Origin: Bacteroidales bacterium
Lineage (GTDB): Bacteria > Bacteroidota > Bacteroidia > Bacteroidales > GCA-2748055
Reading direction: 5' to 3'
NCBI GenBank assembly: GCA_029210585.1
Contig: JARGFP010000006.1
Coordinates: forward strand, 71,949-135,948
Length of the DNA: 64,000 nucleotides
In this document: one piece after another, positions 17,862 to 26,600 of the stretch
How positions within the stretch are numbered: the first letter of the stretch is position 1
How the letters are laid out: every line of letters starts with the position of its first letter
Program-made: the position numbers and the translations under genes
Notes under the pieces: generated by a model
The model's input: the letters and a program-made list of their open reading frames with translations, nothing else
Told to the model about the DNA's origin: nothing
The model's database searches: none

Positions 17862-18875
17862 ATGGACAGCATCTTACAATTAAAACCAATTGGATTTCAC
17901 TGGGAACTGTATGATCCTTTCATTTTTTGTGCACACCACAACGACCATTTTCCAAGGGGAAATGAACAACAGGGACCTGATCCCAGGCTACTGGATGGAA
18001 GGAACATCGGAAATGATTTTGTCGTCAAAGACGGTTTCCGCATGTATCACGGCTCCAGCGTCCCCGGGTTTCCGGTACACCCGCACCGGGGATTTGAGAC
18101 CGTAACGATCACGCTGAAAGGACTGGTAGATCATTCAGACTCCCTGGGAGCATCGGGAAGGTATGGCAACGGTGATGTACAGTGGATGACCGCCGGCAAA
18201 GGGATACAACATTCCGAAATGTTTCCGTTGCTGCATTCCGACAGGGAAAACCCGCTCGAACTGCTCCAGGTATGGATCAACCTGCCCGCCAGGAGCAAGT
18301 TTGTCGAACCTTACTATAAAATGCTCTGGAGCGAAGACATCCCGGTGATTGAGGTCAGCAACTCCTCGGGAAAAAAGGGCAAGTTACTGCTGATCGCCGG
18401 GGAATTCAACGGGGTCGCGGCGCTCTCTCCCACCCCCGATTCCTGGGCCGCGGATCCCGCGCACGAGGTGGGAATCTGGATCGCGGAACTGGAACCGGGA
18501 GCAACAATCGAACTTCCTCCTGCAAAGGGAAATGTATCACGCGCGGTGTATTACTATTATGGCGACGGCATGACCATCGGCGGACAGGAAATGCCCGGAA
18601 AACACCAGGCAAGGATGCAGGCCGGTCAGCCTGTGCAGGTGGTCAATGGCGATACAGCTTCAACATTCCTGGTGTTGCAGGGGAAACCCATTGCTGAACC
18701 CGTTGCACAGTATGGCCCATTTGTAATGAATACGCGGACCGAGATCCAGCAGGCCTACCAGGATTATACCCAAACCAGTTTCGGCGGGTGGCCATGGGAC
18801 CGCCAGGATCCGGTACATGGCAGCGAACCACGGAGATTTGCAAAATATATCGATGGTTCGGAAGAAAAGAAATAA
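17862..18875 (+). CDS. Pirin-family cupin protein
   Basis: A 337-residue bicupin of the pirin family. The N-terminal cupin has the family signature GFPVHPHRGFETVTITLKG, then VQWMTAGKGIQHSEMFP, which supplies the metal-binding His and Glu residues. The C-terminal cupin is more divergent (residues about 190-290). Bacterial pirins have been linked to quercetinase activity and to modulation of pyruvate or redox metabolism; the role here is unknown. Its stop codon overlaps the start of the next gene (TAATG), so it is translationally coupled to the E2-like acyltransferase. Confidence 0.9.
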   Translation: MDSILQLKPIGFHWELYDPFIFCAHHNDHFPRGNEQQGPDPRLLDGRNIGNDFVVKDGFRMYHGSSVPGFPVHPHRGFETVTITLKGLVDHSDSLGASGRYGNGDVQWMTAGKGIQHSEMFPLLHSDRENPLELLQVWINLPARSKFVEPYYKMLWSEDIPVIEVSNSSGKKGKLLLIAGEFNGVAALSPTPDSWAADPAHEVGIWIAELEPGATIELPPAKGNVSRAVYYYYGDGMTIGGQEMPGKHQARMQAGQPVQVVNGDTASTFLVLQGKPIAEPVAQYGPFVMNTRTEIQQAYQDYTQTSFGGWPWDRQDPVHGSEPRRFAKYIDGSEEKK

Positions 18876-19687
18876 TGGTGCGATCAGATATCAACACCGA
18901 CTGGCGTAAGGTTGCCGCAGCCATTTATAAAAAGCCGGCAGATGCAAAGATATTTGGTTCCGTTGAACTGGATGTAACCGACCTTGAAGAATATGTGACA
19001 CGCAAACGCAGGGAGGGATTGAAGATCACCCTGACGCACATTTTTACACTGATCGTCGCAAGAGGGATCAGGGAGGCTGTCCCGGAACTGAATTGTTACG
19101 TAAAACGCGGGAACATCGTGGAAAGAGAGCAGGTCGACGCCATGGTGAGCGTATTGCTTGCAGACGGTTCCATGAGCTCGGTGAAAATCGAAAATGCCGA
19201 CAGGCTCAGTCTTGCCCAGAGTGTGGATGCCATCAGCAATGGAATCAAAGCATCCCGGGGCGGCGATGAAAACCGTACCATGAAAATGAAAGGGATCATG
19301 GGAAAGATTCCCTGGCCCATGCGCACCTGGATCTTCAACCTGATTAAATTCCTGACCATCAAATGGGGAATCTCACTGCCTGGACTGGGTCTCAGCGCCA
19401 ATAATTTCGGTTCGTTCGTGATGACCAATATCGGCAGCATCGGCCTGGACACGGGATACCCGGCACTTTTTCCTATTTCAAATGTCTCCTTCGTATTCGT
19501 AATGGGCGGTATCGCGAAAAAACCAACCGTTGTGAAGGACCAAATCAAAATTCGCAGAATCATGACCATCTCCTCGGCAATGGATCACCGTACCGTTGAC
19601 GCCATGCATGGGGGAAAACTATTCCGTTTCATCAAGCAACTGGTAAAAGAACCGGAATTGCTGGAAACCCCGCCTGCTGTTTCATGA
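18875..19687 (+). CDS. Stand-alone 2-oxoacid dehydrogenase E2-type acyltransferase catalytic domain
   Basis: A 270-residue protein starting at MVRSDINTD, where ATG overlaps the pirin stop. It consists only of the E2/chloramphenicol-acetyltransferase-like catalytic domain: FGSVELDVTDLEEYV, TLTHIFTLIVARGI, a GLGLSANNFGSFVMTNIGSIGLD segment, FVMGGIAKKP, and the active-site motif SSAMDHRTVDAMHGGKL with the catalytic His. Lipoyl and peripheral-subunit-binding domains are absent, so it cannot be a normal E2 of a ketoacid dehydrogenase complex. It may transfer acyl groups from CoA to a small molecule; the substrate is unknown. It converges with the ABC permease gene, with 4 nt between the two ends. 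Confidence 0.85.
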   Translation: MVRSDINTDWRKVAAAIYKKPADAKIFGSVELDVTDLEEYVTRKRREGLKITLTHIFTLIVARGIREAVPELNCYVKRGNIVEREQVDAMVSVLLADGSMSSVKIENADRLSLAQSVDAISNGIKASRGGDENRTMKMKGIMGKIPWPMRTWIFNLIKFLTIKWGISLPGLGLSANNFGSFVMTNIGSIGLDTGYPALFPISNVSFVFVMGGIAKKPTVVKDQIKIRRIMTISSAMDHRTVDAMHGGKLFRFIKQLVKEPELLETPPAVS

Positions 19688-19691
19688 ATTA

Positions 19692-22600
19692 TTACTCATT
19701 TCGCAACGCAACGCTTAACGACCTTCCCCGCAGGGCAATACCCGCCATCAAACGTGTCCAGAAAAGTCCATTGACCACCAATATCGCCAGGATGAGCAGG
19801 ACAAACCTGATGGATATGCCGGTGTGCGCGCTTAAGAATGCCGGCAGTGTGGCAAGTATGGCAGCAATGGCGCCAATAAGGATACCAATAAACAACAACA
19901 CGGCATACTCCCGGAATACCAGGATCCTGATCTGTTGCATACTGTATCCCACGGAACGGAGCAGTGCAAGCTCATTCCTGCGTTCCATGGTACTTCTGAA
20001 AAGCACGATGGATAACCCGACAGTGCCCAGTAATAAGCCCAGTGCCCCCATCACCAGGAAAATAGACAGGTACGTATTGGTCACGGAATAGAATTCAGCC
20101 AGCCGCTGCCCTGTAAATGTCATGGTCCATCCATAATCCCGCATGGACCGGTTCAGCTCCTCACTGATTGTTGCGGTATCAGCAAGCGGACCATCGACCA
20201 GGAATACACCTGTTCCGCTGCTTGAAGGAAAGTTGTTGATGAATTGCTTTTCAGATATGATGACGTTTCCCTGGAAAATGGAAGGCGCCAGTCCTCCCAC
20301 GAGCAATAACTTCAGCCGCTCACCCGCAGCATTCTGGTAAAAGAGGGTATCTCCGACCGACATGCCCAGTCCCCATTTGATCACGGTTTCATCGGCAATC
20401 GCAGGAATGACCCCACCGGGCAGTTTTTCATCCAGGGTGAGCCAGGGCTGTTGTGCATCCAGCAGGTCAATGGACGTGACAAAGCTGAACCTGCCGGAAA
20501 GCTGCGCCGGATCCGTCGCCAGGATTCGTGGGTTCATGACACGGTTCAGATTCAGGCAGGAGGCATCATCACCTTCGGCAATTCGCATCTGCACAAAACG
20601 ATAGGTATCGCCCAGTCCCAGTGAATACCGCACATCCGCGTCATTCAGGTTTTGCAATACAGGGGTTGTCGACTCCGCATAAAAAAGAAATCCCCCGGTA
20701 CCGCTCCCACGATCATCCGCATTGACAAACATGTCTTTGCGGTTGCTACCGGTTGAGATTACAAGGAATGTACCCAGCGCAAAGAGCACCAGGATCGAGA
20801 TGCTTCTTGTGGCATTCCGGATGGCATTCTTCATGCTGAGCCGTGGAAGATCAAAGGCAGTGTTTCGTCCATGCCGCAACCGGACCAGGTAGCCGTATGA
20901 GAGAAGGAGTCCTGACAACAGGAACAGTCCGCCGGAAATAAAAAAAGTGGCTGGATCATGCACGTCATTTCCCATGAATTGCATTGCTACAAGTACCAAC
21001 GCTGCCACAAGCAGCATAAGCCCGGCAGGAAATGAAAGCCTGCCGGCCCGGCTATTTTTACCGGGAATTGCAGTGTGCTGTGCTGCAGGACGTTTCAGAA
21101 ACCGTCCCAGCGGAATATAGATGGACAGGAATGCCACGGCCAGGGAAACCACCAAGCCTGTCAGTAATGTCAGCACACGCACATCGACCACCAGCATTTC
21201 TGTACGCACAATATCCATCCAGATCGTATTGAGCGCACGAAAGATCAATTTATTATACAGCACCGAGAGCAGGATCCCGAACAGCGCCCCGACAAGGGCT
21301 ACGGTCATTCCTTCTGCCACCAGCATCCACCGGATGGTTTTGAAAGGTATTCCCATGGAACGCAGTGTTGCCACCTGTCCTCCCCGTTCTTCCAAATTCA
21401 GCAGGAAGAGCAGGGCACTCAGCAGGATTGCGCCAAGCAGCAGAAAAAAAGAGAGTCCTGCAAACAACTGGCTGAAATCCACACCATTGCCAGCCGCAAA
21501 ATCAGCTTCGACCCGTACGGGAGCCACCTCAAATCCCAGGTCGCCCGGATTGATCGCATCCAGGATCTTACGCTCCAGGACACCATCTTCGGCCGCTTCG
21601 GAAGGAACCCTGAAAGCGGTATAGGTACCAAACCTGTTGGTCCACATCTCCCTGGCTGATTCCATGGAAATAAACGCCTTTGGCGTACCTTTGTACCTGG
21701 TCCAGTAGTCTTCGTCCTTGTCCCTGATGCTTTCCAGGTCCACCGGCACCCCGGTTTCCCAGTCACGGCAGTTCCCTGCGGTGGACAATCCCGGAATTTC
21801 AGGCATCATCTGCCTGTCACCCGGACCATCTTCTACCGGCACCACACCTGTTACGAGAAAAGTGGAGGATCTGACAGCGAGTTCGCGGAGTGGTCCCATG
21901 ACAAAGTATTCCACAACGACCGAATCGCCCGGACCGGCGTTAAGGTCATCGGCCAGCCACTGGTTGATCAGCATCTCATCGCTTCCAATATCCTGATCCG
22001 TGATACCCGTTACAAAGGAATAGGGCGTGGACCGTTCTTCCGTCGAAAGCGCATTCACAAAATAAGTGATCACCGGCTGCGCCCCGGGCACATTTTTCAT
22101 GATGGCATCTGCAATGGCGTCATCAATAAACACCCTGTCACTGATGATCTCCACTTCGGACCTGCCTGGTATAGTGCGCAGGTTCAGTCCGGCATCCTGG
22201 AGCGACCAGTGTGCACTGACCGCATTCATCACCTGTTCCTGGTCGTATGCATCACCTGAAAACAGCAAAATATTGGCCTTTTCCCCGATCTCCATGATCT
22301 CCCTCAGCCAGCCGGCATTGATAAAAATATTGTAGGGAGCTGTCTGCGAATGACGCAGGTTGAATGCGCCCAGCGCATCGGTTGCAGCGATGCTTTTCAC
22401 CCTTGCCCTGACCGTCACGATATTGTCTGCATCAGATACAAAAGGGGCATTCAGTGGGATCAGGGATGCGCGGGTCATCCTGATCAGCAATTCATCCCCC
22501 GCTTCCAATTCCAGCCGGTCGGCAATATTGCTGCTGATAATGATTTCATCCTCATCAAGTTGTCCGTACATGTCCCCGGTTCCTGCCATCCGGTCGAACG

Positions 22601-22940
22601 TACTGTCGACACCCAGGATACGAACATCATTGAGTCTGTACCTGCCCCCGGCAGCGATTGCTGATCCATCGGTCCGCAACACGGCAGCGGTGGAAAGTTC
22701 TGCTCCTGCCGCAAGATTCGTTGCCAGGCCTGTGGTAAAATACCGGTCGCCAGAACGCATGGCCAGGTCAATTGCACCAAGCCGTTTGTCAACGATCGAC
22801 GAAAGGCTGTAGTTGACAGAATCGCCAACGATCAGCGCACCTGTCAGCACAGCGGTACTGACCGCAATCCCGAGCGCGAGCCAGATATGCCGTTTCCAGA
22901 AATACCTGAGACTTTGTATGATCAGTTGTACCGGTCTCAT
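19692..22940 (-). CDS. ABC transporter permease with two FtsX domains
   Basis: A 1082-residue MacB/FtsX-type permease. The N-terminal helix (SLRYFWKRHIWLALGIAVSTAVL) is followed by a large extracytoplasmic MacB-type domain. A first FtsX core lies at about residues 490-620 (LFAGLSFFLLLGAILLSALLF, ATLRSMGIPFKTIRWMLVAEG). A second domain comes after about residue 680, and a second FtsX core lies at the end (MGALGLLLGTVGLSIVLFRS, ALLRSVGYSMQQIRILVFREY). These proteins work with a LolD-like ATPase in mechanotransmission or lipoprotein, lipid or peptide export. The ATPase gene is directly upstream and overlaps by 4 nt. The substrate is not evident. Confidence 0.92.
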   Translation of the reverse strand: MRPVQLIIQSLRYFWKRHIWLALGIAVSTAVLTGALIVGDSVNYSLSSIVDKRLGAIDLAMRSGDRYFTTGLATNLAAGAELSTAAVLRTDGSAIAAGGRYRLNDVRILGVDSTFDRMAGTGDMYGQLDEDEIIISSNIADRLELEAGDELLIRMTRASLIPLNAPFVSDADNIVTVRARVKSIAATDALGAFNLRHSQTAPYNIFINAGWLREIMEIGEKANILLFSGDAYDQEQVMNAVSAHWSLQDAGLNLRTIPGRSEVEIISDRVFIDDAIADAIMKNVPGAQPVITYFVNALSTEERSTPYSFVTGITDQDIGSDEMLINQWLADDLNAGPGDSVVVEYFVMGPLRELAVRSSTFLVTGVVPVEDGPGDRQMMPEIPGLSTAGNCRDWETGVPVDLESIRDKDEDYWTRYKGTPKAFISMESAREMWTNRFGTYTAFRVPSEAAEDGVLERKILDAINPGDLGFEVAPVRVEADFAAGNGVDFSQLFAGLSFFLLLGAILLSALLFLLNLEERGGQVATLRSMGIPFKTIRWMLVAEGMTVALVGALFGILLSVLYNKLIFRALNTIWMDIVRTEMLVVDVRVLTLLTGLVVSLAVAFLSIYIPLGRFLKRPAAQHTAIPGKNSRAGRLSFPAGLMLLVAALVLVAMQFMGNDVHDPATFFISGGLFLLSGLLLSYGYLVRLRHGRNTAFDLPRLSMKNAIRNATRSISILVLFALGTFLVISTGSNRKDMFVNADDRGSGTGGFLFYAESTTPVLQNLNDADVRYSLGLGDTYRFVQMRIAEGDDASCLNLNRVMNPRILATDPAQLSGRFSFVTSIDLLDAQQPWLTLDEKLPGGVIPAIADETVIKWGLGMSVGDTLFYQNAAGERLKLLLVGGLAPSIFQGNVIISEKQFINNFPSSSGTGVFLVDGPLADTATISEELNRSMRDYGWTMTFTGQRLAEFYSVTNTYLSIFLVMGALGLLLGTVGLSIVLFRSTMERRNELALLRSVGYSMQQIRILVFREYAVLLFIGILIGAIAAILATLPAFLSAHTGISIRFVLLILAILVVNGLFWTRLMAGIALRGRSLSVALRNE

Positions 22941-23614
22941 TGCCTGTGCAGTTTTCCTTCGTCCAGCTGGTACACTGTATCCATCCCGGCAGCCAGGGCA
23001 TCAGAATGGGTCACCAGCACCAGTGCAGCGCCTTCCTCCTCTTTCATCTGCAACAGGAGGTCGGTCAAGCGTCCCACGTTTTTCTTGTCCAGTGCCCCGG
23101 TGGGCTCATCGGCAAGCAGCAGCGACGGACGGTTGATCATGGCCCGTACCACAGCCACCCGCTGGCATTCCCCACCGGACAACTGACCCGGTAGTTTGTT
23201 CACATGACTGGTCATTCCAACCTTTTCGAGGAGGGATGCCGCATATGCCTTTTTCTCATCCGCATCTTTCCTGTTCATCAGTGTCGGCACCAGCACATTT
23301 TCAAGTACCGTACATTGCGGCAGCAGGTGATGAAACTGGAACACGAAACCAATCTCCTGGTTACGGAAATGGTCGAGTTCATCACCGGAATATGCGGTGA
23401 TGTCACGGTCGCGATACGTGTAGCTCCCCGAATCGGGAAGGTCCAGTGTCCCCAGTATATTCAACAGTGTACTTTTCCCTGATCCGGACGGTCCAAGGAT
23501 AGCTAGTGTGGCACCGGCAGACACCTCAAGTGACAGGGATGTCAGCACCGGATGATGATCTGCTTCGCCCGGAGTTCCGTATGACTTATGGATGTTTTCT
23601 AATTTCAGCAGCAT
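22937..23614 (-). CDS. ABC transporter ATP-binding protein, LolD/MacB type
   Basis: A 225-residue ATPase with Walker A GPSGSGKST, Q-loop FVFQFHHLLPQ, ABC signature LSGGECQRVAVVRAM, Walker B LLLADEPTGALD and the switch His in LVTHSD. The FQFHHLLPQCTVLENV segment is typical of LolD-like ATPases. It would energise the FtsX-type permease encoded next, with which it overlaps by 4 nt. Two palindromes lie directly upstream of its start. Confidence 0.95.
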   Translation of the reverse strand: MLLKLENIHKSYGTPGEADHHPVLTSLSLEVSAGATLAILGPSGSGKSTLLNILGTLDLPDSGSYTYRDRDITAYSGDELDHFRNQEIGFVFQFHHLLPQCTVLENVLVPTLMNRKDADEKKAYAASLLEKVGMTSHVNKLPGQLSGGECQRVAVVRAMINRPSLLLADEPTGALDKKNVGRLTDLLLQMKEEEGAALVLVTHSDALAAGMDTVYQLDEGKLHRQ

Positions 23615-23624
23615 AAATAAAAGA

Positions 23625-23636
23625 TTAGCATGCTAA
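23625..23636. promoter_or_regulatory. Perfect 12-bp palindrome upstream of the ABC operon
   Basis: TTAGCATGCTAA is a perfect dyad 11 nt before the ATPase start, in the 42-nt gap between that gene and the T9SS protein gene. Placed so close to the start, it may be an operator. Confidence 0.45.
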
Positions 23637-23639
23637 GAT

Positions 23640-23657
23640 AATGAATTATAATTCATT
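23640..23657. promoter_or_regulatory. Perfect 18-bp palindrome upstream of the ABC operon
   Basis: AATGAATTATAATTCATT is a perfect 18-bp dyad just 3 nt from the 12-bp palindrome. It touches the stop codon of the upstream gene. AT-rich perfect dyads in a promoter gap suggest a regulator-binding site. It could also form a weak hairpin at the end of the upstream transcript. Confidence 0.45.
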
Positions 23658-26600
23658 CAGATCACAACCAGGGTACCCCTGAACACCCTGTCCGCAATTG
23701 ATATACGCATGAGGCAGGCACCCGGGTCCACCAGGAGTTCCAGCACTTCCAGCTGCTGATACAGGATCCCCTGTTGAAGTACCTTCCCTGAAAGATCGGT
23801 GATGGCATACCTCGCACGGGACCTTTCTTCCGGCAGTCTGATATAAATGTGATGATCTGTAACAGGGTTTGGATACATCTCCAGTCCCCCCGCAGTAAAA
23901 TCCACCACATGGTCTGGCGCACCATCCTGTTCCACGGTGATTTGGTGTGTGCCGTCGCAGTGCACTACGGAAACTGTGGCTGTTCTTGGTGCAACAGAAA
24001 CGTTTGCAGCTACGTCGATGTAGACAGTATCTGCCCCGTCACTGAGCCAGGGGGTAACGAAAGCAACATCAGCAGCCACTTCCAGTGTGTGGTTCGAGGA
24101 TACCACACTGGCCAAAAGCTGTGCATGGTGACCGATGCGCAGCGTATCTGCACCGATCATGAAAACACAGGGGCCCGCTTCCTGCGCGATGCTCACCCGG
24201 ATAGAAGTGTTGCAACCGGCCACTTCGAAGGAGCCGTTCCTGGTATCCAGTGTTTCATTTTCATCAACAGCAACCAGCAGGGTATCTTCGTGCACTTCCA
24301 CTGAAAAAAAACTACCTGAAAGGGTACGCAGGAAAAATCCATCTGCAGCGGTTACGATCAATTGCTGTTCTGAAGCCGTGGCATCAAAATCGAGCTGTTG
24401 CACCGATACGGAAAGATCACATGAAGTGATGGATTCCAGGGCACCGGCATCACGCGATCCTTCAGGGGCATTCCCCCGCATATCGAACAGGAATGGACCG
24501 CTGGTCTGCCATTTATAGATTTCATCTGCCGTGGTTCTTGCTTCATAGAGTGCGCCCCTGGAGATCCTCAGGAAATCGATGGCTCCATGAAAAAATGCTC
24601 CCTGTATGGTACGGCCTACCAACAGATCTGCAGTGTTGGCGAGGGAAACATCCGTTGCGGGCATCGTGCCGCTGACTTCCCCTGGCGACTTCACACCGTC
24701 AATGAAAATACTGATCCCGCCATTGCGGTCCACCTCTGCAAGAATATGGTGCCAGGCCGTATCACTGACGGCCACTGCACTGTGCTGGCGAATGATTGGT
24801 GTTCCGTTTTCATAAAGTGTCATTACCACCTTTCCCGAGCCATCAATTGCCAGTGCATATCCCGCATTCCCATTATATTTCGTTACAAGTGCACCATTTG
24901 TATGACCTTCCGCCGTTTTGACATAGGTTTCAACAATAAAACTGTTCAAATCCATGTCCACGTTATTGCTTTTCACGCTGTTAGACGCAACTTGATCCAG
25001 CACGCAATATACCGATGCTCCGTCGAATTGCAGTGCTCCATGCGTCCAGTCCTCCAGGTCCCCCATGATGTAACTCTCCGCCGTTACATTCACTGCAGCA
25101 AGATGGTTTTTAGGTATATCCTTGTAGGTGATCCTGTCGCTGAAATCCTCGGTCATATAAAAGTTATCTCCCCTGACCAGCCCCGGATCGGCCGGATGAA
25201 GATAGAAATTCCATTCACCCACTACCTTTGACAGCGGAAATGCGGTAAAGAATTTCACTCCCTTCTCCCCTGCCCCGCCGTCAGGAAGCAGCCTGAAATC
25301 AAACGCCCCTGCATTCGGGACCAGCTCCTGTGTCGCATTTACGCCTGTTGATGACAGTTCGGCATTGTATCCTTCCAGCTTCGTCCTGAACTGTTCCAGG
25401 TCCAGCTGATTGCCCAGGTTTTCCAGGCTGCCGTTGAAATCCATTCCACTGGCGAAATTGTGTCCATAGGCATCAAAGGGAATGTATCCGGGTGCTATCT
25501 CGTGGCGAAAAAACGTGTGGATATCCTCTGCAACATTTGCAAGATACACATTGTGGCCATTCAGTGCCAGGTCACCTTTCCACGCATTGAAGAATGTTTT
25601 CGTATTGTACCCCGTATTATGCACATACATATTGTAAAATCCAAGCACCTGCATCACGGAGGCCGAATTCCTGTTGTGTGCCACTCCCGAAGCAATGTTG
25701 TTGAAAACAATATGCTTAAAGGAACCGTCAAAATAGTAGGCATACCCGATGGACTGTTTGAGGTAGTGTTTGTAGCCCATCGCATTGTGGGAATAATTAT
25801 TGTAGCAGAAAGTCGGTCCTCCCTGCCAGCTTTCTATTCCGCCGTAATCATTGGTGCCTATCAGCGTATTGGCAGCCTTGTTCTGGTGGATGAATCCCCT
25901 GACGAACGGCACATGGGCATCACTCCCGCTTCCTTTTCCCCAGAACATATCGATCCCGTTTCCGAAGGAATAATTGACAATATTGCCAGCCACTTCGCCG
26001 TAGTTCATCTGGCCATAGATTGCCGGGATGGAACCATACCAGCGGCCCTGGTGACGAAAACCATTCTTAAAAATATTGTTGCGAAGAATATTGATATCGT
26101 CCATGTAGGCATCACCCGATGCTGCAAAGATGATGGCATGATCACCGGTTTCCAGGAAATCATTATCACTGACCGTAATGCCCTGGCTGTTGACAGCCGA
26201 TGAACCCGTATTGTTCATGGATACTCCCCCATTCACATAAAGGAACCTGTTGTTCTGAATGCGTATGTTGCTGCAGATTCCCGACATCCTGATCACCGAT
26301 TTGGCGTCGGTATTACTATAGCGGACGCTGTGCTCTGTTGTGATCCCGAATGTGATCCCGCTGATCCCGATGTTGTGCCTGTTATCGATCCGGATCAACT
26401 GGGTCCGGTTTGCTGCTTCAATGACCGTGGTATTGGGATCTCTTTCGCCCTGCAGTCTGACAAACAAACGGCGGGCACTTTTATCATAGTAGAATTCATT
26501 CACCGTGTCGAGCAGAAAGGGCGTGTTCTCAATGAAATAGTGTGATCCCACACCCCCGAAGTTTGCATCATCCACCCTGATCCTGTTATGATCCGGATCC

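Noticed and set aside
18875..19687. E2 subunit of a 2-oxoacid dehydrogenase complex
   Set aside because: It lacks lipoyl and subunit-binding domains and there are no E1 or E3 genes nearby, so only an E2-fold acyltransferase is supported.
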